A stretch of DNA of 64,000 nt from Lutimaribacter pacificus (lineage in GTDB: Bacteria; Pseudomonadota; Alphaproteobacteria; Rhodobacterales; Rhodobacteraceae). Of this stretch, positions 35,068 to 43,076 are shown piece by piece. Positions within the stretch are counted from its first letter, which is position 1; every line of letters begins with the position of its first letter. The stretch lies in NCBI RefSeq assembly GCF_900142185.1, contig NZ_FQZZ01000001.1, positions 992,001 to 1,056,000 on the forward strand. The letters run 5' to 3'. The notes beneath the pieces were generated by a model. It ran no database searches and was not told the DNA's origin. It was given only the letters and a program-made list of their open reading frames with translations. The position numbers and the translations under genes were made by a program.

Positions 35068-36057
35068 ATGTTGGGCAAGGCCCTGATCGTCGTCGCGGTG
35101 TCTTGCGCCGTTTACCTGGCCATTGCCCTTGGCCTGATCCTGTCGCAGCCTCCCGGGCCGCTGCCGCAGGGCGGGGCACTGGATTTCGACCGTCTGGTCA
35201 CGGGGCGCGCGGCACTGCCCACGGATGCACCGCTGCGCCGGGGCAGCGTCACCACGCCCGACGGGTATGCCCATCCCGTCACCTATGCCGGTGCGGATGA
35301 TGATGCGGGCAAGCCGCTGGTGATCCTGATCCACGGCTCGGGCTGGCACGGGCAGCAGTTCGACCGGCTGGCGCTGGCCCTGCGCGACGTGGCCGAGCTG
35401 CGCGCCGTCACCCTGCGCGGCCACGGGGCCGATCCCGAACGCCGGGGCGACGTGGATTACATCGGCCAGTTCGAGGATGACCTTGCCCATGTCATCGGCG
35501 ACCCCGGCAACGGCAAGGTGGTGCTGCTGGGCCATTCCTCGGGTGGCGGGCTGGTGGTGCGCTTTGCCGGCGGCCCGCATGGCGGCATGATCGACGGGGC
35601 GATCCTGCTGGCGCCCTTCCTGCAATACGACGCGCCGGTGACGCGGCCCAATTCGGGCGGCTGGGCGCATCCGCTGACGCGGCGCATCATCGGCCTGTCG
35701 ATGCTGAACGCGGTGGGCATTCACGCGCTCGACCACCTGACGGTGATCCGCTTCGCCATGCCGCGCGCGGTTCTGGACGGGCCTTTGGGCGATACCGCGA
35801 CCACCGCCTATAGCTGGCGGCTGAACCAGTCCTACGCGCCGCGACGCGACTATCTGGCGGATGTGGCCGCGCTGCCGCCTTTCCTGCTGGTCGCGGGCGC
35901 GGAGGATGAAAGTTTCGTCGCCGAGGGGTATCGGCCGCTGATGTCTGGCGTGACGGAGAACGGGCGCTACCATGTGCTGCCGGGTGCCGGGCATCTCGAT
36001 ATCGTCGACGATACGCGCACCGAAACGCTGATACGGGAGTTCCTGGGTGACCTCTGA
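35068..36057 (+). CDS. Membrane-anchored alpha/beta hydrolase
   Basis: The 329-aa alpha/beta hydrolase begins with a hydrophobic N-terminal anchor or signal segment (ALIVVAVSCAVYLAIALGLIL). The oxyanion region LVILIHGSGWHG, nucleophile elbow LLGHSSGGG (Ser) and C-terminal His in LPGAGHLDIVDD make a complete triad with an upstream Asp. It resembles the lysophospholipase type; the substrate is unknown. An AGGAGG site at 35056-35061 sets the start. Its end overlaps the next gene by 11 bp. Confidence 0.87.
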   Translation: MLGKALIVVAVSCAVYLAIALGLILSQPPGPLPQGGALDFDRLVTGRAALPTDAPLRRGSVTTPDGYAHPVTYAGADDDAGKPLVILIHGSGWHGQQFDRLALALRDVAELRAVTLRGHGADPERRGDVDYIGQFEDDLAHVIGDPGNGKVVLLGHSSGGGLVVRFAGGPHGGMIDGAILLAPFLQYDAPVTRPNSGGWAHPLTRRIIGLSMLNAVGIHALDHLTVIRFAMPRAVLDGPLGDTATTAYSWRLNQSYAPRRDYLADVAALPPFLLVAGAEDESFVAEGYRPLMSGVTENGRYHVLPGAGHLDIVDDTRTETLIREFLGDL

Positions 36058-36826
36058 CGATCTGAACGCCTGCGCCGGCCTGGTCCGGCGCGGCGACCCG
36101 GACAGGTTCCTTGCCGCGATGGCGGCCCCGCCGGCGGCGCGCGACGTGCTGTTCCCGCTCTATGCCTTCAATGTCGAGGTCAGCCGCGCACCCTGGGTCA
36201 CGCAGGAGCCCGCGATCGCCGAGATGCGCCTGCAATGGTGGCGCGACGCCCTGGACGAGATCGCGCGCGGCGACACCCCCCGCCGGCACGAGGTGGTCAC
36301 GCCGCTGTCGGGGGTCCTGGACGATCCGGCCTGCGCGGTGCTGGACCGGCTGATCCTTGCCCGGCGCTGGGATATCTACCGCGATCCGTTCGCGGATGCG
36401 GATGCCTTCGATACCTTCCTGGACGAGACCGCGGGGGGCTTGATGTGGGTCGCGGCGCGCGCGCTCGGTGCACCGGATACGGCCGAAGCGGCGATCCGCG
36501 ATATCGGCCATGCGCAGGGGTTGGCGGCGTGGTTCCGCGCGATCCCCGCGCTGGAGGCCGCGGGCCGGGTGCCGCTGGTCGACGGGCGCGCGGCGGCGGT
36601 GGCCGACCTGGCCCGGCAGGGGCTGGAGCGGCTGGCGCGCGGGCGCCGGGCGCAACCGGCACTGCCGCGGGACGCGCGCGCGGCGCTGCTGCCCGCGTGG
36701 AAGGCCGGGCCGGTGCTGCGCGCGGTGCTGCGCGATCCGGGCCGTGTGCAGGGCGGCGCGGCAGAGCTGTCCGGTGCGGGCGCACGGCTGCGGCTGATCT
36801 GGGCGGCGGCACGCGGGCGGGTGTGA
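36047..36826 (+). CDS. Squalene/phytoene synthase family protein
   Basis: The 259-aa all-helical protein shows the family blocks LFPLYAFNVEVSRAP and AEMRLQWWRDALDEI, then FDTFLDETAGGLMWVAARALG. The two DXXXD motifs of true synthases are degenerate: only one acidic cluster is clear. It is therefore closer to the NDUFAF6-like respiratory complex I assembly branch, or to an uncharacterised branch, than to carotenoid enzymes. The start is GTG at 36047 with GGAG upstream; it overlaps the hydrolase end and is probably co-transcribed. Confidence 0.78.
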   Translation: MTSDDLNACAGLVRRGDPDRFLAAMAAPPAARDVLFPLYAFNVEVSRAPWVTQEPAIAEMRLQWWRDALDEIARGDTPRRHEVVTPLSGVLDDPACAVLDRLILARRWDIYRDPFADADAFDTFLDETAGGLMWVAARALGAPDTAEAAIRDIGHAQGLAAWFRAIPALEAAGRVPLVDGRAAAVADLARQGLERLARGRRAQPALPRDARAALLPAWKAGPVLRAVLRDPGRVQGGAAELSGAGARLRLIWAAARGRV

Positions 36827-36847
36827 GAAGGGAGCTCTACGGTATTT

Positions 36848-36924
36848 GAACGATACGCCTTGCCCGGAACAGCCGTGCGATGCCCGGGCCGCTTCGCGGC
36901 TGTTCCGGGCGGGGTGCATCGTTC
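36848..36924. repeat. Dispersed palindromic element, copy D (short, reverse orientation)
   Basis: CCCGGAACAGCC (36863-36874) and GGCTGTTCCGGG (36898-36909) form a perfect 12-bp pair, and GAACGAT (36848-36854) with ATCGTTC (36918-36924) extends the arms outward. Read on the minus strand, its centre carries the family core GCGGCCCGGGCATCGCAC. It is a much shorter version of the element at 19.0 and 50.4 kb. Confidence 0.75.
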
Positions 36925-36963
36925 CACCGGCAGCGAGCTCCCACCCAACCAACGCCCGGCATG

Positions 36964-36993
36964 AAAACGCCCCCGCGGGTCTCCGCGAGGGCG
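36964..36993 (-). terminator. Terminator of the IalB-like gene
   Basis: On the minus strand CGCCC-T-CGCGG pairs with CCGCG-G-GGGCG around a 4-nt loop and runs into TTTT. It lies 28 bp after the stop of the minus-strand gene. Confidence 0.65.
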
Positions 36994-37021
36994 TGCCGAT
37001 CCGGTCACGATGGCCTGACGA

Positions 37022-37705
37022 TCAGTTCGGAACGACCGTGGCCTTGTCGAAGGCGGCGGTGAATCCCTTGAGCGACATGTCCAGCGTCAGCGGCTGGTCC
37101 GGCGCGGCGAAGGGCGTCAGGCTGACCGTCGCCTTGGCGCCGCGCTTGAACGAGGCGATATCCTCGGCGGTAAAGCCGATGCGCGCATAGCAGCCCAGCG
37201 GATCGCAGACCGCGAAGGGATAGCGCTTGGCCTGCCCGCCATCGACGCGGATCGTCAGCTGCGCGGTCAGCAGCGTTTCCAGCGGCACGGCGACCAGCGC
37301 GCCGGCGGTGGCCCGCTGACCCTCGGGCAGCCGGAAGATACGCACGTTCGACACGGTGTTGCCGTTCTCGTCCTTGAGCGACTGGAACAGCTGGCAGGGC
37401 TCGTCCTCGCCCTCGGGGACGCGGATGCATTCCATGCCCCAGTCCTCGACCATCTCGCGCAGGTAGGGGGTGCCGGGGGCGTCGGGGTCCTGTATGTCCT
37501 CGCCCATCTGGAGTTCGCCGCCCTGCTGCGCGGCCTCGGCGCCGACGACGGCCCGCGGATCGGACCCGTCGGGGGCCGTTTCGCCGGCCTGGCTTTCGGT
37601 TCCGGCCTCGGCCTCTGCCCCGGTATCGGTATCGGCCTGCTGGGCGACGGCGAGGGGCGCGGCAAGAAGCGCGATGATGGAAAGGGTGGAAAGCAGTCTG
37701 GGCAT
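37022..37705 (-). CDS. IalB-like secreted protein (invasion-associated locus B family)
   Basis: The 227-aa protein has a signal peptide (LLSTLSIIALLAAPLAVAQQ), an acidic low-complexity stretch (about residues 22-65) and an IalB domain with the typical DWGMECIRVPEGE...CQLFQSL opening and the paired cysteines of CDPLGCYARIGFT. IalB proteins are periplasmic or envelope proteins widespread in alphaproteobacteria; in free-living ones the role is unclear. The ATG at 37705 was chosen because the signal peptide starts there; an upstream ATG at 37735 would add 10 residues. Confidence 0.88.
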   Translation of the reverse strand: MPRLLSTLSIIALLAAPLAVAQQADTDTGAEAEAGTESQAGETAPDGSDPRAVVGAEAAQQGGELQMGEDIQDPDAPGTPYLREMVEDWGMECIRVPEGEDEPCQLFQSLKDENGNTVSNVRIFRLPEGQRATAGALVAVPLETLLTAQLTIRVDGGQAKRYPFAVCDPLGCYARIGFTAEDIASFKRGAKATVSLTPFAAPDQPLTLDMSLKGFTAAFDKATVVPN

Positions 37706-37842
37706 GGTATCCCCGTTTTTTCGTGTCAAAGTCATGTCGCTGGCGGCTTAGCATGGGGCGCGGGGCTTGTCAGGCGGGAAAACGCTGCGCCGCGCGCGGG
37801 AGCCGCGAAAATCCGCCCAGCCGATCAGGGAGCGGGGGCAAA

Positions 37843-37915
37843 GAAAAAAGAGGTCTGAAAGACCTCTTTTTCCCTTGTTTTTCACTCCCCGTCGGACTGG
37901 CCGACTTAGTCATTG
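37843..37915 (-). ncRNA. Candidate sRNA 1
   Basis: A strong minus-strand promoter, TTGACC (37950-37945), 17 bp, TAGCGT (37927-37922), precedes an RNA of about 73 nt. It has a GTCGG-CCAGT-CCGAC hairpin, an unpaired purine-rich linker and a perfect 8-bp terminator hairpin, AGAGGTCT-TTC-AGACCTCT, followed by a T run. A short open frame (MTKSASPTG...) crosses it but has no ribosome site. The call rests on architecture only; no known family was recognised. Confidence 0.6.
37844..37872. terminator. Terminator of candidate sRNA 1 (symmetric)
   Basis: AGAGGTCT (37849-37856), a GAA loop and AGACCTCT (37860-37867) are flanked by five A and five T, so the hairpin can end transcription on both strands. 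Confidence 0.85.
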
Positions 37916-37921
37916 GATCGG

Positions 37922-37950
37922 ACGCTAGGACGTTTCCCCCCTCCGGTCAA
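37922..37950 (-). promoter_or_regulatory. Predicted promoter of candidate sRNA 1
   Basis: TTGACC and TAGCGT on the minus strand, with the optimal 17-bp spacer, point toward the terminator at 37844-37872 and not toward any open reading frame with a ribosome site. Confidence 0.5.
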
Positions 37951-38003
37951 CAGGCAATAGATCACAATTTGCCGATGGCCCGCCGCGCCGCCCGGCGCCG
38001 CTG

Positions 38004-38109
38004 AAAAAAGCCGCATCCCGAAGGATGCGGCCAGTCTGACAGGGAGGAAGTCAGCCCGCGCCGAAAGAGGACATGCGGCGACGGGCAGGATTCACTCTGG
38101 CATGAGGGG
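38004..38109 (-). ncRNA. Candidate sRNA 2 with CCUCC hairpin loop
   Basis: Three consecutive hairpins are seen on the minus strand. The first (38086-38054) is a 10-bp stem with a CAUGUCCUCUUU loop. The second (38054-38036) is CUGAC-UUCCUCCCU-GUCAG, exposing an anti-Shine-Dalgarno-like sequence. The last is a terminator (GCCGCATCC-TTCG-GGATGCGGC plus six T). CCUCC-loop sRNAs that pair with ribosome sites are known in alphaproteobacteria. The 5' end is uncertain: a TACAAT at 38121-38116 could be the -10. Confidence 0.6.
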
Positions 38110-38120
38110 GTTAAGATTGT

Positions 38121-39716
38121 ATGGTCGGGGCCGGACGAGTGCGATCGAAAGGGACAGACAGGGTGGAAAACGGCATCTTCATCGGCGGCGCGGGCGAGAA
38201 TTACGGCGAAAAACAGTACCTCTCGCTGGGCTATGCCAACCGGCACGGGCTGATCGCGGGGGCCACCGGCACCGGCAAGACGGTGACGCTGCAGATCATG
38301 GCCGAGGGGTTTTCCGCCGCCGGCGTACCGGTGATCCTGTCGGACGTGAAGGGCGACCTGTCGGGGCTGGCGATGGCGGGCGATCCCGGCGGCAAGCTGC
38401 ACGGCTCGTTCACCGAGCGCAGCGCGAAGATCGGCTTCGACGATTTCGCCTATGGCGGCTTTCCTGTCACCTTCTGGGATCTCTTCGGCGAACAGGGCCA
38501 CCCGATCCGCACCACGCTGGCCGAGATGGGGCCGCTGCTGTTGTCGCGGCTGCTGGAACTGACCGAGGCGCAGGAGGGTATCCTGAACATCGCCTTCCGG
38601 CTGGCAGACGAGCAGGGGATGCCGCTGCTGGATCTCAGCGACCTGCAATCGCTGCTGGTCTGGGTCGGCGAGAACCGCGAGGATCTGTCGCTGCGTTACG
38701 GCAATATCTCGGTGCAATCCGTGGGCGCGATCCAGCGCCGCCTGCTGGTGCTGGAAAACCAGGGCGGGGCGGATTTCTTTGGCGAACCCGCGCTGGCCCT
38801 GGCCGACCTGATGCGCACCGATGCCGACGGGCGCGGCGTGATCAACATCCTGGCCGCCGACCGGCTGATGGGCAGCCCGCGGCTTTACGCGACCTTCCTG
38901 CTGTGGCTTCTGTCGGAACTGTTCGAGGAACTGCCCGAGGTGGGCGATCCCGACAAGCCGAAGCTGGTGTTCTTCTTCGACGAGGCGCATCTGCTGTTCG
39001 ACGACGCGCCCAAGGCGCTGGTCGACAAGGTGGAACAGGTCGCGCGGCTGATCCGCTCCAAGGGGGTGGGGGTCTATTTCATCACCCAGAACCCGGCGGA
39101 TGTGCCCGAGGATATCCTGGGTCAGCTCGGCAACCGGGTGCAGCACGCGCTGCGCGCCTTTACCGCGCGGGACCGCAAGGAGTTGCGCATGGCGGCGGAA
39201 ACCTACCGCGACAACCCCGCCTTCGACACCGAAGAGGCGATCATGCAGGTCGGCGTGGGCGAGGCGGTGACCTCGATGCTGCAGAAAAAGGGTGTGCCGG
39301 GGATGGTCCAGCGCACGCTGATCCGCCCGCCCTCGTCGCAGCTGGGCCCGCTGGGTGCGGACGAACGGCGCGCGGTGATCGCGGCCAGCCCGCTGAAGGG
39401 CAAGTACGAGGCGCGGATCGACCGCGACTCGGCGCATGAGATGCTGGCGCGGCGCGCCGAAGAGGCCGCGAAAGCCGCGGCGCAGGCCGAAGCTGCCGAA
39501 GAGGCGGCCGGCGACGTCACCCTGCGCGAATTCAACGCCGGCCGCCGCTATTCCGCCGATCGCGTCGGCCGCTCGAGCAGCCGCAGCACGCGCAGCAACA
39601 GCCGGGGCGACACGCTGGGCGAGGCGTTGGGCAAGGCCCTGGTCAAGGAGCTGAGCGGCACCACCGGCCGCCGCCTCGTGCGCGGTATCCTGGGCGGGCT
39701 GTTCAAGTCGCGTTAG
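38121..39716 (+). CDS. HerA-like ATPase of the DUF853 (YjgR) family
   Basis: The 531-aa P-loop ATPase has Walker A GATGTGKT in GLIAGATGTGKTVTL, Walker B LVFFFDEAHLLF and YFITQNPADVPEDILGQLGNRVQHALRAF. It belongs to the HerA/FtsK superfamily, group DUF853 (E. coli YjgR); the cellular role is not established. A Ser/Arg-rich tail follows (about residues 473-500). The ATG at 38121 is preceded by GAGGGGG. A GTG at 38163, nearer to the first conserved residues, is an alternative start. Confidence 0.88.
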   Translation: MVGAGRVRSKGTDRVENGIFIGGAGENYGEKQYLSLGYANRHGLIAGATGTGKTVTLQIMAEGFSAAGVPVILSDVKGDLSGLAMAGDPGGKLHGSFTERSAKIGFDDFAYGGFPVTFWDLFGEQGHPIRTTLAEMGPLLLSRLLELTEAQEGILNIAFRLADEQGMPLLDLSDLQSLLVWVGENREDLSLRYGNISVQSVGAIQRRLLVLENQGGADFFGEPALALADLMRTDADGRGVINILAADRLMGSPRLYATFLLWLLSELFEELPEVGDPDKPKLVFFFDEAHLLFDDAPKALVDKVEQVARLIRSKGVGVYFITQNPADVPEDILGQLGNRVQHALRAFTARDRKELRMAAETYRDNPAFDTEEAIMQVGVGEAVTSMLQKKGVPGMVQRTLIRPPSSQLGPLGADERRAVIAASPLKGKYEARIDRDSAHEMLARRAEEAAKAAAQAEAAEEAAGDVTLREFNAGRRYSADRVGRSSSRSTRSNSRGDTLGEALGKALVKELSGTTGRRLVRGILGGLFKSR

Positions 39717-39755
39717 GGCAGGGGCGGGCCATTCCCGGAAATTGACCGATGCATC

Positions 39756-39822
39756 CTGCCCGGAACAGCCGCGCAAGCGGCCGGGGCATCGCACGGCCGC
39801 GCGATGCCCTTCTGTTATGCGC
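39756..39822 (+). repeat. Dispersed palindromic element, copy B (internally deleted)
   Basis: CCCGGAACAGCC (39759-39770) and the family core lead into GGGCATCGC (39784-39792), whose complement GCGATGCCC follows at 39801-39809 after only 8 nt. The roughly 97-bp interior of copy A is missing, but the right end (TTCTGTTATGCG) is kept. It sits 16 bp from the livM stop and may act as its terminator. Confidence 0.75.
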
Positions 39823-39835
39823 TAGCCAGGCGCCC

Positions 39836-41140
39836 CTACTTCTCAGGCAGCAGCCCGCGCGGGCTGAACCGCAGCACCAGCAGCAGGATCAGGCCCATGG
39901 TGAACAGGCGCATGTGGGCTGCACCCTCCAGCAGGTGCCCCCGCAGCCAGTAATCCTCGGACATGCCGCTGGTGATGGTCTGCATCAGCCACAGCCCGAT
40001 CGGTTCCACCTGCACCCACAGGAACCAGATCAGGAACCCGCCCAGCACCGCGCCCAGGTTGTTGCCCGATCCGCCGACGATCACCATCACCCAGACCAGG
40101 AAGGTAAAGCGCAGCGGCTGGTAGGCGGTCGGCACAAGCTGGCCGTCCAGCGTGGTCATCATCGCGCCGGCAATGCCGCAGATGGCCGAGCCCAGTATGA
40201 AGATCTGCAGATGCCGCGCGGTCACGTCCTTGCCCATCGCCTCGGCCGCGACCTCGTTGTCGCGGATCGCGCGCATCATCCGGCCCCACGGGCTGTGCAG
40301 CGCGCGCTGCGCCAGGATCAGCAGGATCACCAGCACCACCGCGAACAGGATCGAATAGCCCAGCTTGACATAAAGCGTCGAGGCGGTGACCGGGTCGATG
40401 CCCAGCCCCGTCGCGCGTTCGACGAAGGCGGGGTCGTTCTGCAGGTCGATCTCGTAGGGCACGGGACGGGGCAGGCCGATCACGTTCTTGACGCCCCGGC
40501 TCAGCCAGTCCTCGTTCTTCAGCACGGCGATCACGATCTCGGCGATGCCCAGCGTGGCGATGGCCAGGTAATCGCTGCGCAGCCCCAGCGCGGTCTTGCC
40601 GATGATCCAGGCCGCGCCGGCGGCCAGCAGCCCGCCCACCGGCCAGGCCAGCAGCACCGGCAGGCCCAGCCCGCCGAGATAGCCGCTGACCGAGGGGTTC
40701 ACCGCCTCGACCGCCTGAACGCCGCCGTCGAACACCGCGCGGAACACGAAGAACCCGACCAGCAGCACCGCCAGCAGCGTCAGGTTCCGTTTCCGCCCCG
40801 GCGCCATCGCGCGATAGGTCAGGATCGCGCCGATGATGGTCGCGGCGCCCAGCGCAAGGCCCAGCAGCACCCGCAGCCCGCCCGCGGCCCAGGCCTCGTT
40901 GACGGGGGGCATCGACACGATCACCGTCGCCAGCCCGCCAAGCGCGACAAAGCCCATGATACCGACGTTGAACAGCCCGGCGAAGCCCCATTGCAGGTTC
41001 ACCCCCAGCGCCATCACCGCGCTGATCAGCCCCAGGTTCAGGATCAGCAGCGCCGAGTTCCAGCTCTGCACGAAGCCGGTGCCGATGATCAGCAGCGCGA
41101 CCAGGGCGAACAGCCCGGTTGTCTTGACCGTATCGCTCAT
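39836..41140 (-). CDS. livM: Branched-chain amino-acid ABC transporter permease LivM
   Basis: A polytopic inner-membrane permease of 434 aa with the LivM blocks NLQWGFAGLFNVGIMGFVALGG, LRSDYLAIATLGIAEI and GMMRAIRDNEVAAEAMGKD-like EAA loop (here RMMRAIRDNEVAAEAMG). It is longer than average because of an insertion around residues 95-165 that adds hydrophobic segments. It works with LivH, LivF, LivG and LivK. The ATG overlaps the livH stop by 4 bp. Confidence 0.94.
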   Translation of the reverse strand: MSDTVKTTGLFALVALLIIGTGFVQSWNSALLILNLGLISAVMALGVNLQWGFAGLFNVGIMGFVALGGLATVIVSMPPVNEAWAAGGLRVLLGLALGAATIIGAILTYRAMAPGRKRNLTLLAVLLVGFFVFRAVFDGGVQAVEAVNPSVSGYLGGLGLPVLLAWPVGGLLAAGAAWIIGKTALGLRSDYLAIATLGIAEIVIAVLKNEDWLSRGVKNVIGLPRPVPYEIDLQNDPAFVERATGLGIDPVTASTLYVKLGYSILFAVVLVILLILAQRALHSPWGRMMRAIRDNEVAAEAMGKDVTARHLQIFILGSAICGIAGAMMTTLDGQLVPTAYQPLRFTFLVWVMVIVGGSGNNLGAVLGGFLIWFLWVQVEPIGLWLMQTITSGMSEDYWLRGHLLEGAAHMRLFTMGLILLLVLRFSPRGLLPEK

Positions 41141-42147
41141 ACCGCTTTCCCCTTGAAGAGTCCGGTGGGTTTGAACAGCAGCACGATCAGCAGGATCGCG
41201 AAACTGACGGCGAATTTGTAATCCGTGCTCAGCAACTGCACGAGGCCCGAAGGTTCAAGGTGTTCGGGCATCAGGTAGCCCAGCACCTTCTTCCAGGCAT
41301 AGGTCACGAAGACCTCGGAAAAGGCGATGACGAACCCGCCCGCGATGGCGCCCAGCGGGCTGCCCAGCCCGCCGACGATGGCGCTGGCGAAGATCGGCAG
41401 CAGAAGCTGGAAATAGGTGAACGGCTTGAAGCTCTTGTCCAGCCCGTAAAGCACCCCAGCGATGGTGGCCAGCGCCGCGACGATCAGCCAGGTCACCAGC
41501 ACCACGCGCTCGGGGCTGATGCCGGACAGCAGCGCCAGGTCCTCGTTGTCGGAATAGGCGCGCATGGATTTGCCGGTGCGCGTGCGGTTGAGGAACCAGA
41601 ACAGCACCGCCACCACGATCACCGCGGTAACCACGGTGATGCCCTGGGTGGATTTGATCGCCAGCCCCTCCTGCAACCCCGTCGCCTCGCGGAAGCCGCG
41701 CGCGGTGACGATGAACCGCTCGCCATCGGCGAAACGCTGGTCGTCCGGGCCGATGATGAACCGCACCAGCCCGTTCAGGATGAACATCACCCCGAGCGAG
41801 GCCATCACCAGGATGATCGGCTTGGCCTTCACCTCGCGGTAGAAGCGATAGACGACCCGATCGGTCGCCAGCACCGCCAGCATGCAGGCGATGATTCCAA
41901 CCGGCAGCGCCAGCAGCGCGGTGGGCAGCGGCCCCAGCCCGACGCCCATCGACTGCAGCCACCATGTCACGAGGATCGTCGCCATCGTGCCGAAGGCCAT
42001 GGTGTCGCCATGGGCGAAGTTGGAAAACCGCAGGATGCCATAGATCAGCGTGACCCCCAGCGCCCCCAGCGCCAGCTGGCTGCCATAGGCGATGGCGGGG
42101 ATCAGCACGAAATTGGAAAGCGCCACGATCGCGTTGAGAATATCCAT
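41137..42147 (-). CDS. livH: Branched-chain amino-acid ABC transporter permease LivH
   Basis: A 336-aa permease recognised by LGALGVTLIYGILRFSNFAHGDTMAFG and the cytoplasmic EAA-like loop RTGKSMRAYSDNEDLALLSGI, with about eight membrane segments. The start is the ATG at 42147 (MDILNAIVALSNF); upstream in-frame codons are a shadow of livF. It lies 4 bp after livF and overlaps livM, giving a tightly packed liv operon. Confidence 0.95.
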   Translation of the reverse strand: MDILNAIVALSNFVLIPAIAYGSQLALGALGVTLIYGILRFSNFAHGDTMAFGTMATILVTWWLQSMGVGLGPLPTALLALPVGIIACMLAVLATDRVVYRFYREVKAKPIILVMASLGVMFILNGLVRFIIGPDDQRFADGERFIVTARGFREATGLQEGLAIKSTQGITVVTAVIVVAVLFWFLNRTRTGKSMRAYSDNEDLALLSGISPERVVLVTWLIVAALATIAGVLYGLDKSFKPFTYFQLLLPIFASAIVGGLGSPLGAIAGGFVIAFSEVFVTYAWKKVLGYLMPEHLEPSGLVQLLSTDYKFAVSFAILLIVLLFKPTGLFKGKAV

Positions 42148-42151
42148 CACC

Positions 42152-42979
42152 TCAGCCCCCCAGGAAACTCTTGCGCACATCCGGGTCGGCCAGCAATTCC
42201 TTGCCCGTCCCGGTATAGGCATTGGCGCCCTGCACCAGCACATATCCCTTGTCGGCAATGGCCAGCGCCTGGCGCGCGTTCTGTTCCACCATCAGGATCG
42301 GCAGCCCGGTGCGGCTGACCTCGATGATGCGGTCGAACAGCTCGTCCATCACGATCGGGCTGACGCCGGCGGTGGGTTCGTCCAGCATCAGCACCTTGGG
42401 CTTGGTCATCAGCGCGCGGCCCACCGCCACCTGCTGACGCTGCCCGCCCGACAGCTCGCCGGCGGCCTGCCGGCGCTTGTCGCGCAGGATCGGGAACAGC
42501 TCGTAAACCTGTTCCATCGTGCTGCGGATATCGTCGCGGCGGATAAAGGCGCCCATCTCCAGGTTCTCTTCGACCGTCATCGAGGTGAAGATGTTGTTGG
42601 TCTGCGGTACGAAACCCATGCCCTTCTGCACCCGGTCCTGCGGGCTGAGCGCGGTGATATCCTCGCCATCCAGCAACACGCGGCCCTTGCGCACGTCCAG
42701 CATCCCGAACACCGCTTTCATCGCGGTGGATTTGCCCGCGCCGTTCGGCCCCACGATCACCGCGATCTCGCCCGCGTTCACCGCGATGGTGCACTCATGC
42801 AGGATATCCGGCCCCTTGCCGTAGCCGCCGGTCATTGCCTCGCCGATCAGAAAGGGCGCGTCGCCCTCGACCGGCACCGCCTTGCCGCCCTTGCGCAAAG
42901 GCGTCTGACCGACGCCATGGGTCTTGGTGATCGAGCGGTCCTTGTTGCCGCGATCATCCTGGTACGGGTTGTCGCCCAT
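42152..42979 (-). CDS. livF: Branched-chain amino-acid ABC transporter ATPase LivF
   Basis: The 275-aa ATPase has Walker A GPNGAGKST, signature ELSGGQRQQVAVGRAL and Walker B VLMLDEPTAGVSP. A charged N-terminal extension of about 45 residues precedes the ABC domain, longer than in E. coli LivF. The ATG at 42979 is better spaced from AGGGGAG than the GTG at 42982. It is separated from livG by a 97-bp gap that holds a repeat with a hairpin. Confidence 0.94.
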   Translation of the reverse strand: MGDNPYQDDRGNKDRSITKTHGVGQTPLRKGGKAVPVEGDAPFLIGEAMTGGYGKGPDILHECTIAVNAGEIAVIVGPNGAGKSTAMKAVFGMLDVRKGRVLLDGEDITALSPQDRVQKGMGFVPQTNNIFTSMTVEENLEMGAFIRRDDIRSTMEQVYELFPILRDKRRQAAGELSGGQRQQVAVGRALMTKPKVLMLDEPTAGVSPIVMDELFDRIIEVSRTGLPILMVEQNARQALAIADKGYVLVQGANAYTGTGKELLADPDVRKSFLGG

Positions 42980-42992
42980 CACTCTCCCCTGT

Positions 42993-43040
42993 TTTCATCG
43001 TTCCCGAAATACTCCGGGGGTTTGGGGGCAGCGCCCCCAA
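42993..43040. repeat. Small repeat family 2, copy 2, inside the liv operon
   Basis: TTTTCATCGTTCCCGAAATACTCC (split as TTTTCATCGTTC and CCGAAATACTCC) is followed by a hairpin TTGGGGGC-AGC-GCCCCCAA (43022-43040). It lies between livG and livF, both minus strand. Unlike the other three copies it is within an operon, so it may set livG against livF expression. Confidence 0.7.
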
Positions 43041-43076
43041 CCGGCCGGTATCACCCGCCGGTGCCGGACTGCCGGG

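Larger units (their letters stand above)
37706..38120 (-). other. 415-bp gene-free region with two candidate sRNA units
   Basis: No protein gene is supported here. The region holds two independent hairpin-rich units on the minus strand, each ending in an intrinsic terminator (listed separately). It also holds the start region of the plus-strand DUF853 gene. Confidence 0.6.

Noticed and set aside
36047-36826. A carotenoid phytoene synthase (crtB)
   Set aside because: It is too short, the acidic DXXXD pairs are degenerate, and no other carotenoid gene is nearby.
37843-37915. A small protein gene starting at the ATG at 37913
   Set aside because: There is no ribosome site, and the frame reads through the terminator hairpin; the RNA structure explains the sequence better.
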